A DNA stretch of 64,000 bases, taken from contig NZ_SSNX01000002.1 in assembly GCF_004801415.1 (NCBI RefSeq), positions 62,001 to 126,000 on the forward strand. Reading direction: 5' to 3'. Of the stretch, positions 18,976-26,713 are shown one piece after another. The DNA comes from Deinococcus sp. KSM4-11. Its GTDB lineage: Bacteria > Deinococcota > Deinococci > Deinococcales > Deinococcaceae. Positions within the stretch are counted from its first letter, which is position 1. Each line of letters begins with the position of its first letter. The translations under genes and the position numbers were made by a program. The notes beneath the pieces were generated by a model. The model did not search any database. It worked only from the letters and a program-made list of their open reading frames with translations, and was not told where the DNA came from.

Positions 18976-20664
18976 ATGACCGAGTTGCAGGATCCGGAGT
19001 TCAGGTTCCGGCTGGCCCTGCAGGCGGCGCGGCTGGGCATCTGGGAGTATGACCTGATGACCGGGATCGGGCGGCGATCCCCGGAACTGCGGGCGCTGCT
19101 CGGCCTGCACGACACGGAGCGGACGCTGGCCGAGATGCTCGGCGACGTGCATGAGGACGACCGGGACACGGTGGTGGCGGCCCTGACGGCCCTGGCGGAC
19201 AGCGCGGCGACGGAGGGGCAGATCCACTTCCGGTTCCGCCATCCGGATGGCCGGCTGCTGTGGCTGGAGCAGCACGTCTTCGTGGAACACGACCCCGCTG
19301 GCCAGGCCCGGCACTTCTACAGTCTGGTCCGTGACGTGACCACGCAGCGGCAGACCGAGCAGGAGCTGCACGACCTCAACGCCACGCTGGAGGCACGGGT
19401 GGCCGACCGCACCCGCGAGCTGGAGGAGGAGCGGGCCGCGCTCGACGCGTTCGTGGCGTTCACGGAAGTGGCGGGAGCCCAGCCTGAACCGCACCTGCTC
19501 GCCCTCCATGCGGTCGACGCCCTGGAGCACACGCTGGCAGAGGTGAGCGTCCTGTATATGGAGCGCGACCGGGATCTGTGGAAGGTGCGGGCGCATTCGC
19601 CTTCCATGGACGCGGGCCTCCTGGCGCAGCTCGAATCCGGCGTGCCCGTCGAGCCGCCGGGGTCGGCGCGGGCCATGCCCGAGGGAGACGCGTTCTTCCT
19701 GCCGGACTGGCACGGCCCGGAGCGGGGCCTGCCGCTGGCCGCCGGGTACCGCGCGGCGGCCGTGTATCCCTGCGTGGTGGATGGACGCGCCGCCGGATTG
19801 CTGGTCATGGGCATCACCCGCGCGCCAAGCTGGACACCGCGCGAGCAGGCCGTGTTCCGTGCCGTGGGCCGCAGCCTGACGCTGGCGCTGGAGCGCGCCG
19901 CCGTGACCGCCACGCTGTGGCAGCAGAACGAGGCCCTCGAGGCCCGCACGCGGGCGCTGGGCGCCGCGAACGAGGAACTGGAGGCCTTCGCCTACTCGGT
20001 GTCGCACGACCTGCGGACGCCAGTGCGGCACGTGATGGGGTTCGTGGAGCTCACGCGCACGGCGCTGCGCCGGGAGCAGGTCGACAAGGCGCTGCGGTCG
20101 CTGGACATCGTGTCCGAGGCGGCGCAGCGCATGAACACCCTGATCGACGGCATGCTGGAGCTCTCCAGGGCAGGTCGGGACGGCTTCACGCCGCGCTGGG
20201 TGAACCTGGGCGGGCTGATCGATCAGGCCCGGCAGGACGTGGCCCGGGAGTTCCCGGACCGGCAGGTGCGCTGGACCGTGGACGCCGACCTCGACCTGTG
20301 GGCGGATCCAGCGCTGCTGCAGCAGGTCATGACGAACCTCATCAGCAACGCGGTGAAGTACTCCAGCGGGCAGGCCAGCAGCGACCTGACGGTGCGCGCC
20401 TTGCCTTCCGAGACCGGGTGGACGGTCACGGTACAGGACAACGGCGTGGGCTTCGACGAGCGCTATGCGCACAAGCTGTTCGCGGTGTTCCAGCGGCTCC
20501 ACACGCCCCGGGAGTTTCCGGGAACCGGTGTGGGACTGGCCACGGTGCGCCGGATCGTGCTCAAGCATGGCGGCACGGTGTTCGCCCACAGTCCGGGTCA
20601 GGCCGGGGCCGTGTTCGGCTTCACGCTGCCGAGGCCAGTTGCCGATGACGCCGAGTCCGGCTGA
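18976..20664 (+). CDS. Cytosolic PAS-GAF sensor histidine kinase
   Basis: 562 residues, no membrane segment. PAS domain (about 10-125), coiled-coil linker (about 125-160), GAF-like domain (about 160-305), second coiled coil, then HisKA with phospho-acceptor His344 (VSHDLRTPV) and an HATPase_c domain: N-box NLISNAVKYSS (454-464), DNGVGF (488-493) and GTGVGLA (516-522). The kinase half resembles phytochrome-type kinases (YSVSHDLRTP, FQRLHT), but I see no chromophore Cys in a PAS/GAF/PHY arrangement. No response regulator lies next to it, so its partner is elsewhere. Apparently leaderless (TATCAT box 6 nt before ATG). Confidence 0.9.
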   Translation: MTELQDPEFRFRLALQAARLGIWEYDLMTGIGRRSPELRALLGLHDTERTLAEMLGDVHEDDRDTVVAALTALADSAATEGQIHFRFRHPDGRLLWLEQHVFVEHDPAGQARHFYSLVRDVTTQRQTEQELHDLNATLEARVADRTRELEEERAALDAFVAFTEVAGAQPEPHLLALHAVDALEHTLAEVSVLYMERDRDLWKVRAHSPSMDAGLLAQLESGVPVEPPGSARAMPEGDAFFLPDWHGPERGLPLAAGYRAAAVYPCVVDGRAAGLLVMGITRAPSWTPREQAVFRAVGRSLTLALERAAVTATLWQQNEALEARTRALGAANEELEAFAYSVSHDLRTPVRHVMGFVELTRTALRREQVDKALRSLDIVSEAAQRMNTLIDGMLELSRAGRDGFTPRWVNLGGLIDQARQDVAREFPDRQVRWTVDADLDLWADPALLQQVMTNLISNAVKYSSGQASSDLTVRALPSETGWTVTVQDNGVGFDERYAHKLFAVFQRLHTPREFPGTGVGLATVRRIVLKHGGTVFAHSPGQAGAVFGFTLPRPVADDAESG

Positions 20665-20690
20665 CCGCCCGCATAGGGGCTGTGCTGGGA

Positions 20691-22088
20691 TCACTGGCGG
20701 CTGTGGAGGAACGCGACGAGATCCGTGAGCTGCTGGGTGCTGAGCACCCCGGCGTAGGCGGGCATGCCTCTGCCCCCGTTCTGGATGCGCAGGGTCAATT
20801 GATCCGCATTCAGGCGGGCGCCGACCGTGCTCAGCTCCGGCCCCCGCTGCCCGCCGAGCCCCCCGATCCGGTGGCAGGCCTCGCAGGACTCGGTGTGCCA
20901 CAGGGCCGCGCCGCGCCACACGGCCGGGTCGCGGCTGTGCACGGTGGCGGCCGGGAGGGCGGGGGCGTCCAGCGCGGGCAACCACGGTTCGCGCAGTCCG
21001 ACAGCGGTCAGGGAGGCGATCACCGCCACGCACACGCCCACGATGCCCAGCGCCCACGGTCGCCGGGACGGCGCGCGTTCCCCGGCGGGCCGCAGCAGCG
21101 GCAGCGCCAGCAGGGCCAAGATGCCCAGTGTGGGCGCGGCGATCAGCATGACGTTGGTGATCCCGTAGGGCCACAGCGCGAGCACCGTGAAGTACCACAG
21201 CAGGTACCAGTCGGGTTTCGGATCGACCGCCACCACCGACGGATCGGGAGGGCCGCTCAGGAGGGGCGGGCCCAGCCGCCAGGCCAGGACGCTCACCAGC
21301 AGGATCATCAGGCTGCCGAAGACCGCGTCCCGCCACGCGGCGTCCGGCCAGAAGGGCACGCCGTCGCGCTGCACGAGCGCCCGGTAGTCACGCTTGTACG
21401 TTCGGACGTCGACTGGACGCCCGGGGACTGGCGGTTCGCTGATGCCGTTGCGGAGCACCAGGCCCACGTGCAGGGCCACCAGACCCAGCAGACCGGCGGG
21501 CAGCCACAACGCGTGCAGGGCGTACAGGTGCGGCAGGGTGTCCACGCCGGGCGTGTCGCCGCCCAGCAGGAACCGTGCCAGCCACGGCCCGATCACGGGG
21601 GCGCGGGCCGCCTGCTCCGCGCCGACCACCAGGCTCCAGTAACCGTTGCCGTCCCAGCGGATGACCTGCCCCGTGAAGGCCATGGCCAGGGTGAGCAGCA
21701 GCAGCACGACGCCCGACAGCCACTGCACCTCCCGTGGGTATTTGTACGCGGCCATCAGGTACACGCGGATCATGTGGATTCCGGCCATCACGACCATCAG
21801 TGAAGCCCCGAAATAATGCAGGGCGCGCACGAAGGCCGTGACGCTGCCCGGGGCGCTCAGCCGCTGCACGCTCTCGTACCCGGCCGCCGGAGAGGGAGTG
21901 TAGACCATGGCGAGCGTGATGCCCGTGACGACCTGGAGGACGAGGGCAAACAGCGTGGCGCTGCCGAACACGTACGCCCAGCGGCTGCGGCGCGGCACCC
22001 GGTGATCCATGAGGGCGGTCACGGCACGGACAAGACCGGTCCGCTCCTCCAGCCAGCCGAGCAGGCCGCCGCGCTGACCGGAGCTCAC
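20691..22088 (-). CDS. Cytochrome b with fused C-terminal cytochrome c
   Basis: 465 residues. Residues about 1-330 are cytochrome b of a bc1-type complex: bis-His haem ligands His91/His105 and His192/His207, and the quinol-site motif PDWY (292-295, PEWY in most homologues). After a further membrane helix (about 343-363), residues 385-465 are a class I cytochrome c with CEACH (402-406) and a distal Met (GMPAYAG). GTG start overlapping the Rieske stop (GTGA); the longer frame to 22343 covers the Rieske gene antisense to nothing real. The fused haem replaces a separate cytochrome c1. Last gene of the respiratory operon. Confidence 0.92.
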   Translation of the reverse strand: MSSGQRGGLLGWLEERTGLVRAVTALMDHRVPRRSRWAYVFGSATLFALVLQVVTGITLAMVYTPSPAAGYESVQRLSAPGSVTAFVRALHYFGASLMVVMAGIHMIRVYLMAAYKYPREVQWLSGVVLLLLTLAMAFTGQVIRWDGNGYWSLVVGAEQAARAPVIGPWLARFLLGGDTPGVDTLPHLYALHALWLPAGLLGLVALHVGLVLRNGISEPPVPGRPVDVRTYKRDYRALVQRDGVPFWPDAAWRDAVFGSLMILLVSVLAWRLGPPLLSGPPDPSVVAVDPKPDWYLLWYFTVLALWPYGITNVMLIAAPTLGILALLALPLLRPAGERAPSRRPWALGIVGVCVAVIASLTAVGLREPWLPALDAPALPAATVHSRDPAVWRGAALWHTESCEACHRIGGLGGQRGPELSTVGARLNADQLTLRIQNGGRGMPAYAGVLSTQQLTDLVAFLHSRQ

Positions 22089-22615
22089 CGGGGCCGTCCC
22101 AGCAGATCCGGCAGGGGCAGGGCCTGGGCGCGCACCTGCACGCGGCCCGCCTGCTCGCGGACACCCAGACGCACCAGGGGCGCGCGGGGCGGCCCGGCCA
22201 GGTTCACGCCGCGCGCGTCGTACACGCCGCCGTGGCAGGGGCACAGGTACAGGCGACTGCCCGGCTGGTACCGCACCGGGCAGCCCAGGTGCAGGCAATT
22301 GTTCTGAAGCGCCAGCCAGCCGCCGTCCTCGCGCGTGACCCACGCGGTGTCCCGGCGCAGGTCTCCCGTCGTGAGCTGGGCATGCGGAGTCGTACCGGGC
22401 CGGTCGAAGATCACCAGCCGGGCCACGCCTGGGGTGAAGTCACCGGGAACGCCCACATCCCGCCACGCCGCGCCGCGCCGCAGCCACGCGGGCTGCAGCA
22501 CCGCCGCGCCGACGGGCACGCCCACGGCCAGCGCCGCCAGGCCGCCCGTCCCGAGGCCCACGAGCGTCAACACGCGGCGGCGCCGGGGGTCGGCCGATCC
22601 GGCGTCCCCGCTCAC
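22085..22615 (-). CDS. Rieske iron-sulfur protein
   Basis: 176 residues. Short Arg-rich start (RRRR), one membrane anchor (about 15-40), then a Rieske domain with both cluster boxes: CLHLGC (107-112) and CPCHGG (125-130). Cys107, His109, Cys125 and His128 bind the [2Fe-2S] cluster; Cys112 and Cys127 form the usual disulfide. The twin-Arg stretch before the helix fits Tat export, as known for Rieske proteins. GTG start overlaps the stop of the small membrane protein upstream. Works with the cytochrome b/c fusion encoded next. Confidence 0.93.
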   Translation of the reverse strand: MSGDAGSADPRRRRVLTLVGLGTGGLAALAVGVPVGAAVLQPAWLRRGAAWRDVGVPGDFTPGVARLVIFDRPGTTPHAQLTTGDLRRDTAWVTREDGGWLALQNNCLHLGCPVRYQPGSRLYLCPCHGGVYDARGVNLAGPPRAPLVRLGVREQAGRVQVRAQALPLPDLLGRPR

Positions 22616-22842
22616 CGGCTCTCCCGCAGCGCGGCCAGGGCCCACATCACGCCGCCGGCGAGGGCCCACAGACTCCCCACGGCCAGCACCCACGCGCCCT
22701 GCTGGACGAGGACGCCCACGGCCAGGACGGCCAGGCCACTCGCGAGGAGCAGGGGGGCCGGGGTGGGAGCCACCTCGCGCATCTCAGGTGGTGGAGTCAG
22801 CACCGTCGGGGTGGGCTCAGGAGTCGGGTCAGGCTGCGTCAT
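22612..22842 (-). CDS. Small two-helix membrane protein of the respiratory operon
   Basis: 76 residues: a Pro/Thr-rich N-terminal third (many TP and PTP steps), then two membrane helices (about 31-50 and 53-70). No family recognised. The ATG overlaps the stop of the CtaG-like gene (ATGA) and its stop overlaps the Rieske start (GTGA), so it is embedded in the coupled operon and very likely translated. By position and size it may be a small accessory subunit (subunit IV-like) of the oxidase or of the bc complex; this is inference. Confidence 0.7.
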   Translation of the reverse strand: MTQPDPTPEPTPTVLTPPPEMREVAPTPAPLLLASGLAVLAVGVLVQQGAWVLAVGSLWALAGGVMWALAALRESR

Positions 22843-23417
22843 GCGCGGTCTCCGTTCAGGAAGGCGAGGAGGAGGGCCAGCGTGGCCGCCATGGGAACGA
22901 GGCCGCCCACGACCCACATCAGCACGCCGCCGAGGGCGACGTCCGCGTCCGTGGTGTGGTAGACGGCGCCGCGCGTGAAGGTCACCAGGGCGCCCGTGAG
23001 CGCACACGCGGCCATCTGGGCCCCCAGCAGGCCGGCCGCCCGCAGAGGGGATCGGGTGCGGGCCGACTGCCACAGGCCTATGCCGGAGAGCAGGAACAGC
23101 GCACCGGCCAGGACGGTGCCGCCGGGAACCGTCATGAGTCGCCCATGGACGGTGGGCAGGTGCAGCAGCACGGTCACGGTGTTGAGGGTCACGAAGGCCG
23201 GCAGGGGAGCGACCGGCCTCTGAACCCTCCGCGCCAGGACGAGCAGGGGCGCGGCCGCGAAGCTGAGCAGCAGGTGCGCGCCCATCCACGCGCTGAAGGG
23301 ATAGCCGGGCCAGGGCCGCACGAGGAGCGCGACCGCGCCGAGGAGGGCGAGCAGGGCCCCGGTGGAGGGTAGCGGCCGGACCGCAGGACGCCCCTCCCAG
23401 CGTCCCACCGCGCTCAC
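22839..23417 (-). CDS. CtaG-like cytochrome c oxidase assembly membrane protein
   Basis: 192 residues with about five membrane segments. The segment WMGAHLLLSFAAAPLLVLARR followed by a conserved H in TVLLHLPTVHGRLM matches the caa3_CtaG (DUF1404-like) family, thought to help build the copper centre of subunit I or II. It is shorter than many CtaG proteins (about 250-300 residues). GTG at 23417 overlaps the stop of subunit III. Placement between oxidase and bc-complex genes supports an assembly role. Family call moderately sure. Confidence 0.7.
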   Translation of the reverse strand: MSAVGRWEGRPAVRPLPSTGALLALLGAVALLVRPWPGYPFSAWMGAHLLLSFAAAPLLVLARRVQRPVAPLPAFVTLNTVTVLLHLPTVHGRLMTVPGGTVLAGALFLLSGIGLWQSARTRSPLRAAGLLGAQMAACALTGALVTFTRGAVYHTTDADVALGGVLMWVVGGLVPMAATLALLLAFLNGDRA

Positions 23418-23980
23418 GGGCCGCCCCACACGTACAGCGCGGCGTACAGCACGACCCACACGGCGTCCACGAAATGCCAGTAGAGGGTAGCGGCCTCGCG
23501 GAAACCGGCGCGGCGTTCGGTCAGGCGGCCCCGCGCGGCGAGGGTGGCCAGCGCGGTCAGCAGCGGCAGACCCAGGAACACGTGCAGGCCGTGCAGGGCG
23601 GTCAGGGTGTAGAAGCCCGTGAAGAACAGGTCGCTGGTGACCGTGTGGCCCTGGGCGAGGAGGTGCCGGTACTCCAGGCCCTGACCGAGCAGGAAGGCCG
23701 CGCCGAGCAGGGCACCCAGGCCGTATAGCGCCGCGCTCGCCCAGGCCCTCCGGACTCGCGGGGCGAGGACCAGCGCGGCGCTCGATGCCCACAGCGCCGC
23801 ACTCCACGGCAGCATGGCCGCGGCCGAGAGGGCCCCGGCGCCCGGCCCGTGCCCCTGGCGGCGCAGGAACGCGTGCGCGACCAGCAGCAGCAGGAAGATC
23901 ACGGCGTCGGTGACCAGGAACACCGCCATGCCCCAGTAGGCGTCGGGGCGGCGGGCGGAAGGGGCCGCGGCGGCGCTCAC
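23414..23980 (-). CDS. ctaE: Cytochrome c oxidase subunit III
   Basis: 188 residues, five membrane segments, the short five-helix form of COX3 typical of prokaryotic caa3 oxidases. Recognisable motifs are GMAVFLVTDAVIFLLLL, QGLEYRHLL, FFTGFYTLTALHGLHV and the terminal YWHFVDAVWVVLYAALY. GTG start at 23980 overlaps the stop of subunit I, as throughout this operon. It stabilises subunit I rather than binding metals. Confidence 0.93.
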   Translation of the reverse strand: MSAAAAPSARRPDAYWGMAVFLVTDAVIFLLLLVAHAFLRRQGHGPGAGALSAAAMLPWSAALWASSAALVLAPRVRRAWASAALYGLGALLGAAFLLGQGLEYRHLLAQGHTVTSDLFFTGFYTLTALHGLHVFLGLPLLTALATLAARGRLTERRAGFREAATLYWHFVDAVWVVLYAALYVWGGP

Positions 23981-25656
23981 TGGTGATGCTCCCGTTCCTC
24001 GGGGCGGATGTGGCCGTGCGTCTGGTCGTGGCGGCGGGGCCGGTCGGCATCAGTGTCCTCGGGATGCGCGAGGTCCCACAGCGGGCGGCGCGAGCGGATG
24101 GGGGGCAGGTCCGTGAAGTTGCCGGGGGGCGGCGGGCTGGCGCACCACCACTCCAGCGTCCAGGCGTTCCAGGGGTTGGCCCCGGCGACCTCGCCCACCC
24201 GCAGGCTGCGCAGGATGTTCCACAGGATCATGGTCATCCCGACCCCGAGCAGGCCCGCGCTGAGGGTCGAGAGGACGTTCAGCAGGCCCCAGCCGGGCAG
24301 GTCCGGGTAGGTGTACACCCGCCGGGGCATGCCCATCAGGCCCAGCGCGTGTTGCACGAGGAAGACGCCGTTGAAGCCCAGCGTGACCAGCCAGAACGAC
24401 CACATGCCCAGCGACCGGGTCAGGTGGCGGCCCGTGACCTTGGGGAAGTAGTAGTGGAGACCTGAGAGCAGCGCGAAGATGGTGCCGCCCATCAGGACGT
24501 AGTGCATGTGCGCCACTACGTAATACGAGTCCGTGACCTGCCAGTCGATGGGCAGCACGGCGAAGCTCACGCCGGTCACGCCGCCGAAAGTGAACTGCAC
24601 GATGAATGCCAGCGCGTACAGCATCGGCAGTTCGAAGCGGATGCTGCCCTTCCACAGGGTCGCGACCCAGTTGGCGACCTTCACGCCGGTCGGAATGGCG
24701 ATCAGCATGGTGCTCGCCGCGAAGGCGAGGTTCACGGGGCGGCCCAGGCCGACCACGAACATGTGGTGCGCGTACACCGCGAAGGACAGCAGCGCGATGG
24801 CGACCGAGGAACCCGCCACGAACTCGTAGCCGAAGATCGGTTTGCGCGAGAACACCGGGATGACCTCGCTGATGATCCCCCACGCGGGCAGGATCATGAT
24901 GTACACCTCCGGGTGCCCGAACAGCCAGAAGTAATGCTGCCACAGCAGCGCGCTCCCGCCGTGGCTGAAGAAATGCCCGCCCAGCCGCCGGTCCACTTCC
25001 AGCATCAGCAGCGCGGCCGACAGGCACGGCAGCGCGAAGGTGATGATGAAGGCGTTCACGAAGGCCATCCACGCGAACATCGGCATCTGCCACAGACCCA
25101 TGCCCGGCGCGCGGTAGCGGATCGCCGTGACGATCACGTTGATGGCCGTGAGGGTCGTCCCGAAGCCCGCGAACAGCAGGGCCGCGATCCAGAAGTCCGT
25201 GCCCTCGCCCATCGCGTACGGTTTCTCGCTCAGGGGCGCGTAGCTAAACCACCCGGCGTCGGCCGGACCGACCAGCACACTTGCGTATAGCAGCAGGCCG
25301 CCCATGACGGTCAGCCACAAACCAAAGGCGTTCAGGCGCGGGAAGGCCATGTCCCGCGCGCCGATCTGCAGGGGCACCAGGTAATTCGAGAAGCCCAGCA
25401 GCATGGGCATGACCACGAAGAAGATCATGGTGGTGCCGTGCAGCGTGAACACCTCGTTGTAGGTCTGCGCGGTGATCAGCGTGGCATTCGGCCGGGCGAG
25501 CTGCGCGCGCATGGCGAGCGCCTCCAGGCCGCCCAGCAGCATGAACACCATGCCCGTGAGCACGTACAGGATCCCGATGGCCTTGTGGTCGGTGCTCGCC
25601 AGCCAGCGGGCGACCCGCCCCGACTCGGGCGGCGAGGTCGGCAGGATGAGGCTCAC
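23977..25656 (-). CDS. ctaD: Cytochrome c oxidase subunit I (caa3 type)
   Basis: 559 residues, haem-copper oxidase catalytic subunit with 12 or more helices. Ligands visible: low-spin haem His73 (FTLHGT) and His385; CuB ligands His248 (GHPEVY, with the cross-linkable Tyr252), His297 and His298; high-spin haem His383 (VAHMHY). GHPEVY with the glutamate marks the A-type proton channel. GTG start overlaps the stop of subunit II (GTGA); the much longer open frame up to 26148 runs over the subunit II gene and is not coding. Reduces O2 to water and pumps protons. Confidence 0.95.
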   Translation of the reverse strand: MSLILPTSPPESGRVARWLASTDHKAIGILYVLTGMVFMLLGGLEALAMRAQLARPNATLITAQTYNEVFTLHGTTMIFFVVMPMLLGFSNYLVPLQIGARDMAFPRLNAFGLWLTVMGGLLLYASVLVGPADAGWFSYAPLSEKPYAMGEGTDFWIAALLFAGFGTTLTAINVIVTAIRYRAPGMGLWQMPMFAWMAFVNAFIITFALPCLSAALLMLEVDRRLGGHFFSHGGSALLWQHYFWLFGHPEVYIMILPAWGIISEVIPVFSRKPIFGYEFVAGSSVAIALLSFAVYAHHMFVVGLGRPVNLAFAASTMLIAIPTGVKVANWVATLWKGSIRFELPMLYALAFIVQFTFGGVTGVSFAVLPIDWQVTDSYYVVAHMHYVLMGGTIFALLSGLHYYFPKVTGRHLTRSLGMWSFWLVTLGFNGVFLVQHALGLMGMPRRVYTYPDLPGWGLLNVLSTLSAGLLGVGMTMILWNILRSLRVGEVAGANPWNAWTLEWWCASPPPPGNFTDLPPIRSRRPLWDLAHPEDTDADRPRRHDQTHGHIRPEEREHHQ

Positions 25657-26600
25657 TTCAGCCCGCCCAGGTAGGCGCCCAGGTGGCCGAGATCGGCGTC
25701 GGTCAGGGGATACGTGGGCATGCGCGTGCCGGGCTTGACTGCCTGCGGGGCGCGCAGCCACGTGCGCAGGTTCGCGGGCGTGTTCGTCAGGACGCCCCCC
25801 GCGATGATCTGCCGGGAGGCGAAGTGGGTCAGGTCTGGCCCCGGCCCGCCGCGCGCACCCACGCCGCGCAGGGCGTGGCAGGTGCCACAGCCCTCGCGCG
25901 CGAACAGGGCGGCCCCCGCCTGGGCGGCCGCCACGGACGGCGGCGCGGCCGATCGGGCCTGGGCCGCCAGCCACGCGCCGAAGGCCTCCGGAGCGTCCGC
26001 CACGACGTCCAGGCGCATCCAGGCATGTTGCGCGCCGCAGAATTCCGCGCACGTTCCGCCGTAGCGGCCCGGCCGATCCGCCTCCAGCCACAGCCAGTTG
26101 GACTGGCCGGGCACGGCGTCCATCTTGCGGCCCAGGCGCGGCAGCCACAGGTCATGAATGACGTCGGCACTGCGCAGCTCGACCAGTAGGCGCTGACCGG
26201 CGGGAATGTGGACCTCGTTTGCTACCCGCACGGCCCCCCGGCCGCCGGCCGCCGGGTACGCCGCCTCCCAGTACCACTGGTGGCCGGTCACGATCACGTC
26301 GGGAGTGCGCCCGGCGGGGGGGGCCGGGTCGACCCGGTTCATCGTCCACCACGCCAGGGCAAACAGACCGGCGAGGAGTGCGGCGGCACCGACCATCCAG
26401 AGGACTTCCTCGCGGGCGTTGCCGAAAATCTGCGGCGGCTCGCCCCGCGCGCCCCGGTGTCGGTAGCGCCACGCGTAATACGCGGTGAAGGTCGCCACGG
26501 CCACGAAGACCGCGCCGCCCAGCGCGAACACGATCCACATCAGCCGGGTCAGTGGCCATGCCAGGCTGGACGCCGGATCGAGCGTGGGCACTGCGTTCAC
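25653..26600 (-). CDS. ctaC: Cytochrome c oxidase subunit II with fused cytochrome c
   Basis: 315 residues. Two membrane helices (about 18-42 and 66-87), cupredoxin domain with CuA ligands His149, Cys184, Glu186, Cys188, His192 and Met195, then a C-terminal cytochrome c with CGTCH (238-242) and distal Met (GTRMPTYPL). This fusion defines a caa3 oxidase. The only in-frame start is a GTG at 26600, which has no good Shine-Dalgarno sequence. A strong AGGAGG/TTG start lies 49 nt upstream in another frame (see the leader ORF), so either coupling or a frameshift in the sequence is possible. First gene of the operon. Confidence 0.9.
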   Translation of the reverse strand: MNAVPTLDPASSLAWPLTRLMWIVFALGGAVFVAVATFTAYYAWRYRHRGARGEPPQIFGNAREEVLWMVGAAALLAGLFALAWWTMNRVDPAPPAGRTPDVIVTGHQWYWEAAYPAAGGRGAVRVANEVHIPAGQRLLVELRSADVIHDLWLPRLGRKMDAVPGQSNWLWLEADRPGRYGGTCAEFCGAQHAWMRLDVVADAPEAFGAWLAAQARSAAPPSVAAAQAGAALFAREGCGTCHALRGVGARGGPGPDLTHFASRQIIAGGVLTNTPANLRTWLRAPQAVKPGTRMPTYPLTDADLGHLGAYLGGLK

Positions 26601-26607
26601 AGGGGGT

Positions 26608-26649
26608 TCACAGGGGCCGCAGCGGGAGCGGACGGGACAGCGTGGTCAA
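26608..26649 (-). CDS. Possible 13-codon leader ORF before ctaC
   Basis: AGGAGG (26656-26661) stands 6 nt before a TTG (26649) that opens LTTLSRPLPLRPL and stops at 26608, 7 nt before the GTG of ctaC. The ribosome site is far better than that of ctaC. Either this is a short coupling leader, or a single-base error in the CCCCC/GTGAACC stretch hides the true N-terminus of subunit II. Confidence 0.35.
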   Translation of the reverse strand: MTTLSRPLPLRPL

Positions 26650-26684
26650 GGCACTCCTCCTGGCAGGGTCGGGGTTACCGGGCC

Positions 26685-26713
26685 AGGATAGCGGCGCGGC
26701 CCGGCGGCGTCAT
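26685..26713 (-). promoter_or_regulatory. Candidate promoter of the respiratory operon
   Basis: On the minus strand ATGACG (26713-26708), 17-nt spacer, TATCCT (26690-26685), both 4 of 6 to the sigma-70 consensus. It overlaps the stop of the DUF2156 gene and lies about 24 nt before the AGGAGG of the leader ORF. Confidence 0.3.

Noticed and set aside
18859..21336. 825-residue minus-strand frame opposite the histidine kinase
   Set aside because: Low-complexity Arg/Gln/His composition and no domain; the kinase on the other strand is unambiguous.
25657..26148. N-terminal extension of cytochrome oxidase subunit I
   Set aside because: The extra 164 residues are a frame-shifted reading of the subunit II gene; the GTG at 25656 gives the normal COX1 start and the same GTGA overlap as the neighbouring genes.
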